From the NCBI GenBank assembly GCA_964428345.1, contig CAYRYD010000025.1, positions 18,304 through 82,303 on the forward strand: DNA of 64,000 nt. Reading direction: 5' to 3'. The translations under genes were made by a program, and so were the position numbers. This stretch comes from JABDMH01 sp964428345 (GTDB taxonomy: Bacteria; Bacteroidota; Bacteroidia; Chitinophagales; Saprospiraceae). Shown piece by piece: positions 9,541 through 18,690 of the stretch; the first letter of the stretch is position 1, and each line of letters begins with the position of its first letter. The notes beneath the pieces are model-generated. The model saw only the letters and a program-made list of their open reading frames with translations. It was not told the DNA's origin and did no database searches.

Positions 9541-10292
9541 GCCTGTGCTCTTTCCTGCTTTAAAATCTGCTGATAAGCCTCTTTGGCCTCCGTATCCTCC
9601 CGGGCCGATGCTCCAAAGTAGACAAATCCCATGACCCGCCTGGAGCGGTGCGGACTTTTGTTTCCGTCGGCCCGGTGAATGGTCATGCCATGATGTACCA
9701 GCACATCGCCCACCCTGGCAGGCACGGCCACTTCATTTTCAAGGTCATCGGCCGTCCCGTAGTCGTTAATGCCCTGAGAAAATCCCAGGATCTGGCTCCG
9801 GCCATGGGGTCGCATGCCCTTGCGATGGGAATTTCTGACATAAATCAAGCAGCCGTTTTCTTCGTCGGTATCTTCCACCGGCACCCAGAAAGTGATGGCC
9901 TGCGGGGGAGTGATCATAAAATACCAGGCATCCTGATGAGGCGGGGTAGGCTTGCCGATGCCCGGTGGCTTGTTGAAATACTCTACAAATCCTTTGGACA
10001 TCTTTTCACCCAGCAATGCTTCAGCGAGTAATTCCAGTTTACTTCCCCTTAAGAGTCCTTGAAAATAAGGATCATAATCCGACATATGAAACAGCTGTTT
10101 TAAGGTGGATTGGTCAGCCGCATCCTCATAAAATGCATGATCAGCCGGCATTTGCGGTACGATCAGGCGGATGAAATGCTCCAGTTGATCTTTCAGCTCT
10201 CTTATCTCATTTGGTAGTAAGAAACCGGGCAGGTGGAGATAACCATCCTGATCAAAAGCTGATTGAAGAAGCGAAGAGTTACTGCTATCCAT
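9537..10292 (-). CDS. Phytanoyl-CoA dioxygenase (PhyH) family protein
   Basis: Fe(II)/2-oxoglutarate-dependent oxygenase fold. The metal ligands are seen as His and Asp in TPPHQDAWYF and the distal His in HHGMTIHRADGN; the Arg for 2-oxoglutarate follows in HRSRRVMGF. I prefer the ATG at 10292 (251 residues), because the family's typical opening (FDQDGYLHLPGFL) follows soon after; an in-frame ATG at 10355 would add a basic, unconserved 21 residues. It heads the operon of propeller hydrolases, symporter, aldolase and oxidoreductase, where such proteins may hydroxylate a sugar or lipid-like substrate. The actual substrate is unknown. The 267 bases upstream, to the divergent Kelch gene, should hold the operon promoter, but I see no clear consensus. 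Confidence 0.85.
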   Translation of the reverse strand: MDSSNSSLLQSAFDQDGYLHLPGFLLPNEIRELKDQLEHFIRLIVPQMPADHAFYEDAADQSTLKQLFHMSDYDPYFQGLLRGSKLELLAEALLGEKMSKGFVEYFNKPPGIGKPTPPHQDAWYFMITPPQAITFWVPVEDTDEENGCLIYVRNSHRKGMRPHGRSQILGFSQGINDYGTADDLENEVAVPARVGDVLVHHGMTIHRADGNKSPHRSRRVMGFVYFGASAREDTEAKEAYQQILKQERAQA

Positions 10293-10559
10293 ATTGAAAT
10301 TTTTTCGATCTCCAACCGGAAGTTTGATCGGTCTGCCAGGTAACCGGCCCGCCAAAACTTGTCGCCTTATCCGGTCAGATCATCATGGGAGTGTAGGTCC
10401 CGGCAATTTAGGGATTTATGTTTTGTCGAACGAACTTTCTGAGAGGATAATCAAGACTCAATGTTGATGTTGCACCCTTTACGGATTTTCATTAGGGGAC
10501 TATTGCGTGATTGGAAAAAATTGTAAATTAGTAATGAATGATTAAAACCCCAGTTAACC

Positions 10560-11813
10560 ATGAAAACCATTCACTTTGCCTTCTTTGTGGGGGGCATTAT
10601 GATTCTTTCCTGCTCCAAGGAGGAAGTCATCCGGAAAAGTCCGACTTCCGGACCATATATCAATCAGCCAGTTGACGACGACTTAGAGCGTTTAATTACT
10701 TGCGATAGATACTTTTTCTGCCTGACAGAACACAATTTCAGGAGAGTAACTAACGGTGTGGTACCTTATGTTCCGGGTGCCTATGGCGCTGCCGCTTCTG
10801 CCGGAGATAAAGTCTTCTTTGGAGGAGGACATGAAGAGGGTACGTGGGGGCTCGTACAGGCAGACGTCAATATTTTAAACACAAAGGCTAATGCCTGGGC
10901 CTACAGGTACCTTTCGGTGCCACGAAGTTATCTTTCAGCAGCCAGTGCCGGCAATAAGGTATTATTTGCAGGGGGAGCCAATATTGTTTCTTTGAATCAG
11001 ACTAATGGTATCGCACCTTACTGGCCTCTCAAGTATTATGACATAGTTGACATCTTTGATGTTGAGGACTATACACAAACTTATGGAACGCTGAGTGAAG
11101 CAAGGGCATACATGGCTTCCGTAAGTAGCGAGGAAAAGGCTTTCTTCATTGGCGGCAAGACCATCTACAGCAAGATCATCTACGGCAAGATCATCGATGG
11201 ATTCTCCTCCAACATGGATATTTACGATGCTGAAAGCAATCAATGGTCAGTGGTGCAAATGCCGCGCGAAAGAGCCTACGCAGGTGCAGCGATTTCAGGT
11301 GGCAAGATCTACATAGCGGGCGGTCAGAACGCAGAAGGTCTTTTTGTTCTTCCATTCTACAATAATCTCAAGTCGGTAGATATATACGACATTGAATCCA
11401 ATGAATGGTTTGAATCAGAGACCCCTCATGAACATCCCTATGGTGTGGCAATTGCTTTGGACGGTAAAGTCTACGTTGCCGGTGGAGATGGAAAACAAAA
11501 TAACTCAGTGGACATCTATAATACGTTTACCGGTGAGTGGAGTTCTGCTGAGCTTTCAGACAGCCGGTATGATATGGCGGTTGGAACGGTTGATGGCAAG
11601 ATCATTTTTTTTGGAGGCAGGCTTTCACAGGTTAATTTCTCTGAAAATGTTGACGTGTACGATCCATCTTCAAATACCTGGTCGGTCGCGAAATTGATAT
11701 CAGGTGCGTCAGGAGTTGCTGTTGCCTGCGTTGACAGGGCATGCTTCTTCACAGGCCTGCTGTATGACAACGGAAACACGATTGCCAACCAGTATATTGA
11801 AATATTACCATAA
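10560..11813 (+). CDS. Kelch-repeat lipoprotein
   Basis: A 417-residue protein with a lipoprotein signal (hydrophobic stretch ending MILSC, Cys19), so it should be anchored in a membrane and face the periplasm or cell surface. It holds at least six Kelch blades, each with the pattern R-x-Y-x(2)-A-x(3)-GGKIYIAGG (for example ERAYAGAAISGGKIYIAGG, EHPYGVAIALDGKVYVAGG, SRYDMAVGTVDGKIIFFGG) plus blade-end VDIYD motifs. Kelch propellers usually serve as binding scaffolds; a role here is unknown. It opens the plus-strand island of propeller genes. Three in-frame 15-base units lengthen one loop (see 11154-11198). Confidence 0.8.
   Translation: MKTIHFAFFVGGIMILSCSKEEVIRKSPTSGPYINQPVDDDLERLITCDRYFFCLTEHNFRRVTNGVVPYVPGAYGAAASAGDKVFFGGGHEEGTWGLVQADVNILNTKANAWAYRYLSVPRSYLSAASAGNKVLFAGGANIVSLNQTNGIAPYWPLKYYDIVDIFDVEDYTQTYGTLSEARAYMASVSSEEKAFFIGGKTIYSKIIYGKIIDGFSSNMDIYDAESNQWSVVQMPRERAYAGAAISGGKIYIAGGQNAEGLFVLPFYNNLKSVDIYDIESNEWFESETPHEHPYGVAIALDGKVYVAGGDGKQNNSVDIYNTFTGEWSSAELSDSRYDMAVGTVDGKIIFFGGRLSQVNFSENVDVYDPSSNTWSVAKLISGASGVAVACVDRACFFTGLLYDNGNTIANQYIEILP
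11154..11198 (+). repeat. In-frame 15-base tandem repeat inside the Kelch gene
   Basis: Three consecutive 15-base units (11154-11168, 11169-11183, 11184-11198) differ at only a few positions and encode GKTIY, SKIIY and GKIID. They sit in the loop between two Kelch blades, so gain or loss of a unit keeps the frame and only changes loop length. Confidence 0.85.
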
Positions 11814-12093
11814 CCTGATGTGACCACCGGGTTTGATTGAACATGATAACGTTCGGTTTTTGCAAACATGCGCTTACCTTGCGGCATGGTATATGGCATT
11901 AAAAACTGTGAGCATCACCTGGAACGCTTCCAATTCATGTCCCCGGGTTTTTTAATGAGGATTTTTTGGAATTTCTAATTTTGCTGATATCAAGATCTGT
12001 TTGATGAAAATATAATTATGCTGAATTTTCCAATTTCCACTTCCATCCGTTGAATTCTTTCTGGAGCCGAATGCTATGTAATATAATTATACT

Positions 12094-13230
12094 ATGAAGT
12101 ACTTTATTTTACTAGGTGCGCTATTGTGGACATGTCAGCAAACAAGAAACTATGATTCAAAATATTCAAACATCTTGAAGGCCTTGCCAGTTACTGATCT
12201 TTCTCCCGCATTTGAAGGAGAAAGTATACGGATTACCCTGGAGACTATCGTCGATTCGTTAACTTATATACCTTTAAAAGTCCCTGCTGATCAGCCTGTT
12301 TCTGTTATTAAGAATGTTGTAGTGGATTCAGTATTTTTGGCAGTCACAGATGACAAGGAGAATATTCTTTGTTTTAATATTAATGGAGATTTGTTGTGGA
12401 GCGTACGCAACATTGGGAGGGGACCTGGTGAGTATTTGGGAGTAAACAGATTGGAGATTTCCGCAAAGCAGGATTTGTTGGTGATATTGGATGGGAGGAC
12501 ATCGAATGTCATCCGCTATAGATTGAAGACCGGCGAATTTATTGATCAGTTCCGTAGTGATCTTTCTCCTTATTTTATCAAGCTGCTTCCTAATGGAGAT
12601 TTTCTATTCTATGTGACAAGGCCTATGTACTGGGAGCACGGGCATTCCATATGGCTTGTCTCAGATAGAGGTATTAGAAAGGACAAAATATGGAAAAGGT
12701 ATGATCATATAGAGTTGAATGAGGGAACCACCATTCATTCCAGCAATGTGTTTCCTTGCCTGGATGGAGGTTGGTTTATTTATGAAAAGTTTTCATTTGG
12801 TATAGTGAAATTTGATCCATTGAGTTTTAATGTTGAGCCATTTTTTAAGTATGACTTTATTGATAGCTATGCCATTCCATATGATCACGATTTTAATGGA
12901 AATGCAATGCACAGGGCAGAGGTCTTGAATGGGAACTCAATTGAGGATGTTTTTATAGTTGGTAAGTACTATATTTTTAAGGCGCGAAAAAAGATGCAGA
13001 GAATTTTGCTGGGTTTCGATAGTCATTCAGGTCGGTGCGGTGAGATAGGATATGATGGACTCATGGATGATATTAGTGGTGGGCCGGAATTCTATCCAGG
13101 AGGCTACAATCATGATGGAGTTGGCTGGGATATGGTTGAGGTGGATAAGGTGCCTGAGGATTACCTGAGTAATTTTGACTCAAGTGCAACCCACAGTGAG
13201 TATGTGCGATTAGTCCATTTTGCTGAATGA
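12094..13230 (+). CDS. 6-bladed beta-propeller lipoprotein (paralogue 1 of 7)
   Basis: A 378-residue protein whose signal ends at Cys14 (LLWTC, a slightly weak lipobox). After a 30-residue linker comes a propeller of the Bacteroidota '6-bladed beta-propeller' family, recognised by the phrase SLTYIPLKV before blade 1 and by GRGPGEYLG (residues 108-116) after it, the family's best-conserved element. Further blades end in short hydrophobic strands such as QDLLVILDGR. The family is uncharacterised; it often lies beside NVEALA peptides. The 280 bases upstream are AT-rich and have no gene that I can see. Confidence 0.8.
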   Translation: MKYFILLGALLWTCQQTRNYDSKYSNILKALPVTDLSPAFEGESIRITLETIVDSLTYIPLKVPADQPVSVIKNVVVDSVFLAVTDDKENILCFNINGDLLWSVRNIGRGPGEYLGVNRLEISAKQDLLVILDGRTSNVIRYRLKTGEFIDQFRSDLSPYFIKLLPNGDFLFYVTRPMYWEHGHSIWLVSDRGIRKDKIWKRYDHIELNEGTTIHSSNVFPCLDGGWFIYEKFSFGIVKFDPLSFNVEPFFKYDFIDSYAIPYDHDFNGNAMHRAEVLNGNSIEDVFIVGKYYIFKARKKMQRILLGFDSHSGRCGEIGYDGLMDDISGGPEFYPGGYNHDGVGWDMVEVDKVPEDYLSNFDSSATHSEYVRLVHFAE

Positions 13231-13792
13231 GTGAAAGTAGTCGCTATTCAATCTGACCGCTTTCCCAGAGGGGCTGTATCCTTCGGATTCCCATTCCTTC
13301 AACCATGATTGGATTTTATGCTGTATCTCCTTCCCCGGGGGCAATATCTGCCGGATTGCCAGCTCATGGATCTAATCACCTCACATTCCTAATTCCAGAA
13401 TCTGAACTCGATGAGGGGTCAATAGGTTCTCGACTATCCAGTCTCCTAGCTATTTTGGGTCTCTTTCGTCTTTTCCAGGGCCACCGCCTGGCCTTCGGTG
13501 AAGATCAATCGCTCTGGCCAGCTGGCCGCGATCGTGTCAGAACGTAACGCAATAGATTATAGGTTATGGTTTACCTGAAAAGCTCGATATAAGCTTTCAG
13601 TTTTGAGATATTCACTTCAAAGAGTACATCATTTCCTGCCGTTCCGGCCCGCTCTGGCGCCATTCCGGTAAAAAGTGATGGATAAAGTTGCACGCCTTGA
13701 CCATTTGGTGTTATTTGCAATGCCTGAATAAATGCACTGTTCTTGTCCGGTTAATTTGTCAGATTGTGTGACCCACTCATCGAATTGAATAA
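13231..13792. other. Gene-poor gap with decayed coding fragments
   Basis: No intact gene is supported in this 562-base gap. Base composition turns G+C-richer between about 13260 and 13560 than in the propeller genes on both sides. On the minus strand three protein-like pieces, each ended by a stop, can be read: 13571-13750 (listed separately), a piece ending at 13446 (…RLIFTEGQAVALEKTKE…) and a piece from about 13370 down to 13210 (…KIQSWLKEWESEGYSP…). A plus-strand frame of 80 codons at 13305-13547 has no recognisable features and is probably chance. I read the gap as the remains of one or more minus-strand genes lost when propeller genes were inserted or rearranged. Confidence 0.4.
13571..13750 (-). 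pseudogene. C-terminal remnant of an unidentified protein
   Basis: After an in-frame stop at 13751-13753, a frame of 59 codons without a usable start runs to a TAA at 13571. It reads like genuine protein (LFTGMAPERAGTAGNDVLFE, then KLKAYIELFR at the end). Its amphipathic end and balanced composition argue for a real C terminus, but I do not recognise the family. The lack of a start and the stop just upstream make it a likely fragment of a lost gene. Confidence 0.35.
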
Positions 13793-14953
13793 GTGTTCAA
13801 ATCCATCAGAATCTTATTGTTAGGCTGGGGCTGTTTAAGTAGTACCTGCCACAAGGACCATAGTGTATCCACTGGTGACAGTCTGAGTTTTGTCTTTGAC
13901 TATTCAATGGTTGATGTAAACTCGAGTATTCTTGATTTTATCTCGAGCGATATTGAGACATTACAATTTGAATCCATCGATCAGGCTCTATTCGCAAACC
14001 TCAACAGGATACTTCTGCTTGACACGTTCATCATAGCCCACAGCTGGGATCAGCATAAGGTAAGTGTTTTTAGCGCTGGGAATGGACGATATCTGGGTGA
14101 TGTAGGTTCAGAGGGACATGGACCAGGTGATTTTCTTTCTGCAAGAGATATTTCTATTAATCGTCAGAGTCATGAAATCCACGTGTTAGACTATCGGAAG
14201 ATACATGTTTATGATATTCGCACAAGAGGATTTGTAAGAACCCTGGAGGTTGATTTTGACGGCAACATCACCTACAATCCAATGTCTTTTTGTTTGGTGG
14301 GACCAGATGATTATGTTTTCTGGAATGAATCACCTGACAGTTGGATTCCTGAATCAATCGACGCGAGTTACTTGATTCATTGGGACGGTGATAATTACCG
14401 CTATTTTGTTCCATTTTCAGGAACGAAAGATGTCTTATCGATTCGATTTACAAATGCCAGGAACGGGAAGTGCCTGATTAGACCTCCATTGGGAGATTTC
14501 CGGATTATGGAATGGAATTCGGGGAGTGTAAGATTCAAGTATAGTTTGGAAGTACCTTCACTCGTTCCCAAAGATAAGATAAGCATTGAAGATAAGGCAA
14601 GTATTGGAGATCGTGACCTGAGAGATTATGAGACACAAATTGTGCAAGTATTTGAAGTCAGCAATTATGTTTATGTAGTTTTTGAAGGCAAAGGTGGAAG
14701 GATATATCAGGGGCTACTTGATACATCGGGAGGTGCCAGATTCTGGGAATACACAGTTGATCTTGATTTCCCTCACGTTCTTCATTCCGATGGCCAAAAC
14801 CTGTATGGAGTTCTGTCACCAGATAGGATTTTAGATAGATATCGTCAGAGGGAAAAGTCAGAGAAGTACAGCAACCTGTTTTATTCCAAATTGGATCTAA
14901 ATACTATTGAAGAGTTAGATAATCTCATTCTCTTCAAATTTACTTTCAGATAG
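13793..14953 (+). CDS. 6-bladed beta-propeller protein (paralogue 2 of 7)
   Basis: A 386-residue protein read from a GTG that directly follows an in-frame stop; the next in-frame ATG would cut off the signal peptide, so GTG is preferred. The N terminus (MFKSIRILLLGWGCLSSTCH) is an export signal with two possible acylated cysteines (14 and 19), neither in an ideal lipobox. The family motif appears as GSEGHGPGDFLS (residues 105-116), followed by blades such as HEIHVLDYRKIHVYD. No catalytic residues are evident. It follows the gap with decayed fragments, which fits insertion of this gene next to an older locus. Confidence 0.7.
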   Translation: MFKSIRILLLGWGCLSSTCHKDHSVSTGDSLSFVFDYSMVDVNSSILDFISSDIETLQFESIDQALFANLNRILLLDTFIIAHSWDQHKVSVFSAGNGRYLGDVGSEGHGPGDFLSARDISINRQSHEIHVLDYRKIHVYDIRTRGFVRTLEVDFDGNITYNPMSFCLVGPDDYVFWNESPDSWIPESIDASYLIHWDGDNYRYFVPFSGTKDVLSIRFTNARNGKCLIRPPLGDFRIMEWNSGSVRFKYSLEVPSLVPKDKISIEDKASIGDRDLRDYETQIVQVFEVSNYVYVVFEGKGGRIYQGLLDTSGGARFWEYTVDLDFPHVLHSDGQNLYGVLSPDRILDRYRQREKSEKYSNLFYSKLDLNTIEELDNLILFKFTFR

Positions 14954-15000
14954 TTCAATCTTCAACCCCGGGTAACTATAGACCTTGATAAAGTACAACA

Positions 15001-15135
15001 ATGAGTTCTAATGTTTTGACCACTTTGGCGTACCTTATATTAGTTATTTCAATGGCTGGATGTGGTATATTGTATCATATCGCTAATAGGAGCGAGATGC
15101 AGTTATCAAATTGCAGTAGAATTTTGAATATCTGA
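15001..15135 (+). CDS. Small lipoprotein-like ORF (44 residues)
   Basis: ATG at 15001 to TGA at 15135. The peptide starts MSSNVLTTLAYLILVISMAG, followed by Cys21, i.e. one hydrophobic helix ending in a good lipobox (MAGC), with a short polar tail of 23 residues. It lies 5 bases before the next propeller gene, so it would be read from the same transcript. Short lipoproteins of this kind are easily missed by gene finders. Alternatively it is a chance ORF; the placement directly before a propeller gene and the signal speak for a real gene. Confidence 0.4.
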   Translation: MSSNVLTTLAYLILVISMAGCGILYHIANRSEMQLSNCSRILNI

Positions 15136-15140
15136 GAACC

Positions 15141-16094
15141 ATGAAGAGAATAATATATTATATTCTGGTACTTGATTTATTCCTTCTTGGATGTATGAAG
15201 AGGACAATTGAGAAGCAGCAAATTGAAGAAATTGTGCTTTACCCCGATGTGCTCACTGACCAATTTTCCGATTCTGTGTTCTTTTCCGGCCAGATAAACT
15301 ATTTATCAGTCAATAAAGATCTGGTGGTTGCCTCGGATCAACAGAACGGCACCGTTTTTATTTTTGATCATGAACTAAATCCCAGGGCGGCTATCGGTAG
15401 GAAGGGAAGGGGCCCTATGGATTTTATAAACCCTAAATGGACATTTTTCATGGAAGGCAAGCTCATCATCTTTGATCATGATGGCGCTAAATATGTCTCG
15501 GTTAGTCTCGATGATTTCGCAATTGAAGAGATCGTAAAATATTCTCCGACAATTATGTCCTTGGGAAAAAGTGTAATGATGAAAGATGGAACTGTGATGG
15601 TCGCTAATGTAGATGGAGAAGCTCCGATCCGGGTACTTTCAACCAATGGGAATAGTCTGTTGGAGTTTGGACACTTTTTCCCTTCAGATAACTATCGTCA
15701 TAAAAGGGCTATAAACAATTTCCATTTGCTTAAGGGCTCAGATGAGAACGTCTATTCGGTTGGCATGAATAGACCTTTCGTATTTAAGTATAACAGTACG
15801 GGAGAATTACTGTATTATAGAGATTTGACAGACTATTTTACCTATCTCATCGAATCAAATGAGGAAATGATTAACAGCAACGAAGACTATAAGTATATAA
15901 GTTGGAATCTTTACAGAGATGTTTCAGTGTTTGGAAATGAGTTGTACCTTCTTTTTTGGTCGAAAGAGGAGTTCCCGCAATATAACCCTCACATTCGTCA
16001 GACCATCTACGAGATTTTTGTCTTAAATGATGATGGTACCAGTTTGGCACCCAAATGTATTTTTATTTCAAGTTCAGAGTCCAATGCGCAGTAA
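15141..16094 (+). CDS. 6-bladed beta-propeller lipoprotein (paralogue 3 of 7)
   Basis: A 317-residue protein with a clear lipoprotein signal (LDLFLLGC, Cys18). It is the shortest of the set. The family motif is modified to GRKGRGPMDF (residues 86-95; Met in place of Gly). Blades include LVVASDQQNGTVFIFDHE and GKLIIFDHDGAKYVS. Its last 11 bases overlap the start of the next propeller gene in another frame, which suggests coupled translation. Function unknown. Confidence 0.75.
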   Translation: MKRIIYYILVLDLFLLGCMKRTIEKQQIEEIVLYPDVLTDQFSDSVFFSGQINYLSVNKDLVVASDQQNGTVFIFDHELNPRAAIGRKGRGPMDFINPKWTFFMEGKLIIFDHDGAKYVSVSLDDFAIEEIVKYSPTIMSLGKSVMMKDGTVMVANVDGEAPIRVLSTNGNSLLEFGHFFPSDNYRHKRAINNFHLLKGSDENVYSVGMNRPFVFKYNSTGELLYYRDLTDYFTYLIESNEEMINSNEDYKYISWNLYRDVSVFGNELYLLFWSKEEFPQYNPHIRQTIYEIFVLNDDGTSLAPKCIFISSSESNAQ

Positions 16095-17364
16095 AAATTA
16101 TTTCATTTTAATAGTACATACCATATGGATGCTGACTGCAGCATATTTATTCTCTTGCAAACAGGATGAATTATCTAATACTGGAGATCCTCCCAAAAAA
16201 TCTAATACAAAAATTGACATTGATTTTAATTCAGCAAAATTTGATCACTTCAATTCAATTTTTAACGATATTGAATTTATACTATTAGACTCAGAACATA
16301 AAGAGGCGTTCTTTGACTGGAGTGATGAAATGATCATAACAAATGACTATATCATTATCCATGAAGTAGCTTATAACCTTGATAATAATATATTAGTTTT
16401 TTCCAAAGATGGTAAATTTATCAAAAAATATGAAGGTTCTTCTCACAGAGGCCCAGGAAGTTTTTCTACTGCATCCGATGTTATTTTCGATGCATCAACC
16501 AATAGAATAGAGATTTTTGATAGACTTACTAAAAAGATTGTGATTTTTGATGTCAATTCGGAATTATTTGATGAGATCTATATCGACCTAGAAGATGTTG
16601 ATGCTTTTCAAAAAATGGCAGGAAAGTATTATTTATATGTAAATAGTGAATTTCTACCTTACAACATTTATGTTACGGATGAAAAGGGGAAAATTAAGAA
16701 TAAATTATTTAAGCACCAAAAGGCTTTTTCTGTAATTCATGGCAATCCTGACATCTTCTATGTTGATTCCAAAAATAATGAAATATTATATAAGCATACT
16801 TTTGGGGACACTTTATATCGAATCAATCGGAATGACAAAGTTTTTGTCAAAGAAATCTATAACAATCTTAGTGGATTAAATGACAGTTACTTAGCTCTCA
16901 GAATTAAACAGCTGTATGATCTAAATGCATTTCGTGAAGCTAGTCTAATCTTACCTGATATTAAACGTGATTCAACTTATGCAAACTGTGGTCAGTGGAA
17001 GATTACTGGAGATCTATATCTAACATTTTTTGCGTTTAAAAATGTTATTGTTTGGGTCGCAAAGAACAATAGAAGCAGAGAGTACAATCTAATACTACTT
17101 CGAGAACCTGAAGTCAAGGATTTCTTTAAGTATTTACTTATTCCAAGATTTGTTGATAATGAATTTATTTATGCCCTTACTGATTCGGATGAATTCCTAG
17201 ACAACTATAATTACTTGTTGCAGCACGAACCTGATAAACTAAATATCATTCAAAAAAATTCACCAGAAAATTATTGGAAGTATATTGATTGTATTGCTAA
17301 GATAACTAGTAATTCTAATTCTGTATTGCTTAAGGCAAAATTAGATTTAAATTATTTAGATTAA
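16084..17364 (+). CDS. 6-bladed beta-propeller lipoprotein (paralogue 4 of 7), strongly AT-rich
   Basis: I place the start at the ATG at 16084 (426 residues), which gives a lipoprotein signal (NYFILIVHTIWMLTAAYLFS then Cys); a longer frame from 16027 would lie almost wholly inside the previous gene. The motif is degenerate (SSHRGPGSF). The gene is the most AT-rich of the window: AAA, AAT, GAT, ATT and TTA codons dominate, unlike its neighbours, and Lys/Asn/Ile content is high. This suggests a more recent arrival from an AT-rich relative. Propeller strands such as NNILVFSKDGKFIKKYEG and NRIEIFDRLTKKIVIFD are easy to see. No enzyme motif is visible. Confidence 0.75.
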   Translation: MRSKNYFILIVHTIWMLTAAYLFSCKQDELSNTGDPPKKSNTKIDIDFNSAKFDHFNSIFNDIEFILLDSEHKEAFFDWSDEMIITNDYIIIHEVAYNLDNNILVFSKDGKFIKKYEGSSHRGPGSFSTASDVIFDASTNRIEIFDRLTKKIVIFDVNSELFDEIYIDLEDVDAFQKMAGKYYLYVNSEFLPYNIYVTDEKGKIKNKLFKHQKAFSVIHGNPDIFYVDSKNNEILYKHTFGDTLYRINRNDKVFVKEIYNNLSGLNDSYLALRIKQLYDLNAFREASLILPDIKRDSTYANCGQWKITGDLYLTFFAFKNVIVWVAKNNRSREYNLILLREPEVKDFFKYLLIPRFVDNEFIYALTDSDEFLDNYNYLLQHEPDKLNIIQKNSPENYWKYIDCIAKITSNSNSVLLKAKLDLNYLD

Positions 17365-17550
17365 AATTCAAGTTGGGTTTATATTCCTGGAGTTGGGACC
17401 ATTGTGGTTCTCTATCAAGTCACAGAATAGTAATGACAAGGTGCAAAAATTACGGTGTATTCCTCATGGATGTTGGCCTACCAACAACTAGTGGTCTGTA
17501 ACATTTAATTTGGAAGTATATTTATCTAACTTATATAACAATAAGAACTT

Positions 17551-18690
17551 ATGAGAGTTTCATTGATAGGTACGTATCGGGTCGGTAACAGGCTTAGTGG
17601 TAATGCACTTCTGCTTCTTGGGGTGATCCTGATGGTTGGATGTTCATCTTTTAATGATGATGATACTATACAGACGGCCTTTGTTAGTGAGGAGGACTTT
17701 AGCATAGATACCATGCAGTTTGGAACCCCCGGGACCGTCCGAAATTTGCCTTTTAGCATATTTTCAATGAATTCTCTGAATCCGGATGAATTTTATTTCG
17801 GCTACGACCGGCAGACACATCGCATCCTGCGCTTTTCATTTATTCAGAAACAGTATGTCAGGACCATAAAATTGTCTAATGCCGGACCTAACGGCATTTC
17901 AACATTGATTTCGTTGTTTTATTTGTCCCCTGATTCACTATTTGTGCTGGAGCTCAACCCCAACCGGTTGTGGCTGATGGATGAGGATGAAAATTTGGAC
18001 TTGATTGTGGATATCGGGAAGCAGTCGGAGGTGGATCAGTGTATGAAGGAACTCTTTGCGGTAAACTATAATAATGCCAGTCCCATTTATTACCGAAAGG
18101 GAAGAATTTATTTTGCGACGAGGCCTTATGGGAGCAAGAGTGATTTTAAACATCCTGCGATAGGCTACTATGATATGACCACGCATCGCCTGGATACACT
18201 TCCGATTCATTATCCCCAGGTTTTTAACGAGGAGTTTTATGGATTTTTTAATTTTGCTAATGTACTGTTCGATGAGGATAGAATTATTGTGAATTTTCCG
18301 ATTTCCACCACAATCTATATTTATGATTATTCCGGTGATCTGATATTTCAAACAGGATCGCTTCCCGGTATTAAGGATACGCCACCATTGCGACGAATTA
18401 ATGATCAAAGTGTTTGGATGGATCACGTAAACGGTAGTCCTTATTTATATCCCATTCAGATCTTGCGGCAGGGAGAGTTTTTTGTGCAGTTTGGCAGAGA
18501 TGCGGTCCCTCCTGAGGAAAGCGATGTGATTGCCGGTTACAATCTGGTCTACAGTAAGGATTTTAGAAGGGTATGGATTTATAAGGTGAATAAAATATTT
18601 CATTCCAATGGCGGTTCTTTTTTGTTTCATCAACTTCCCATAGAGTCTTCTGACTGGCAAAAAATCGAATTGTATGAATTTGATTGGTGA
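17551..18690 (+). CDS. 6-bladed beta-propeller lipoprotein (paralogue 5 of 7)
   Basis: A 379-residue protein with a basic start, a hydrophobic stretch and a strong lipobox (LMVGC, Cys31). The canonical GxGPGE motif is replaced by LSNAGPNGIST (about residue 108-118). Strands such as DSLFVLELNPNRLWLMDEDE and STTIYIYDYSGDLIF mark the blades. The upstream 186-base gap shows no convincing gene. Family membership rests on length, signal, blade pattern and position within the array; sequence divergence from the others is large. Confidence 0.65.
   Translation: MRVSLIGTYRVGNRLSGNALLLLGVILMVGCSSFNDDDTIQTAFVSEEDFSIDTMQFGTPGTVRNLPFSIFSMNSLNPDEFYFGYDRQTHRILRFSFIQKQYVRTIKLSNAGPNGISTLISLFYLSPDSLFVLELNPNRLWLMDEDENLDLIVDIGKQSEVDQCMKELFAVNYNNASPIYYRKGRIYFATRPYGSKSDFKHPAIGYYDMTTHRLDTLPIHYPQVFNEEFYGFFNFANVLFDEDRIIVNFPISTTIYIYDYSGDLIFQTGSLPGIKDTPPLRRINDQSVWMDHVNGSPYLYPIQILRQGEFFVQFGRDAVPPEESDVIAGYNLVYSKDFRRVWIYKVNKIFHSNGGSFLFHQLPIESSDWQKIELYEFDW

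Noticed and set aside
10511..10531. Possible promoter TTGG…TAAATTAG before the Kelch gene, with a similar one before 36896
   Set aside because: The spacing between the two elements is far below the usual 17-23 bases and the -7 element has a mismatch.
13305..13547. 80-codon plus-strand ORF
   Set aside because: No signal, no domain pattern, unlike codon use of neighbours; minus-strand remnants explain the stretch better.
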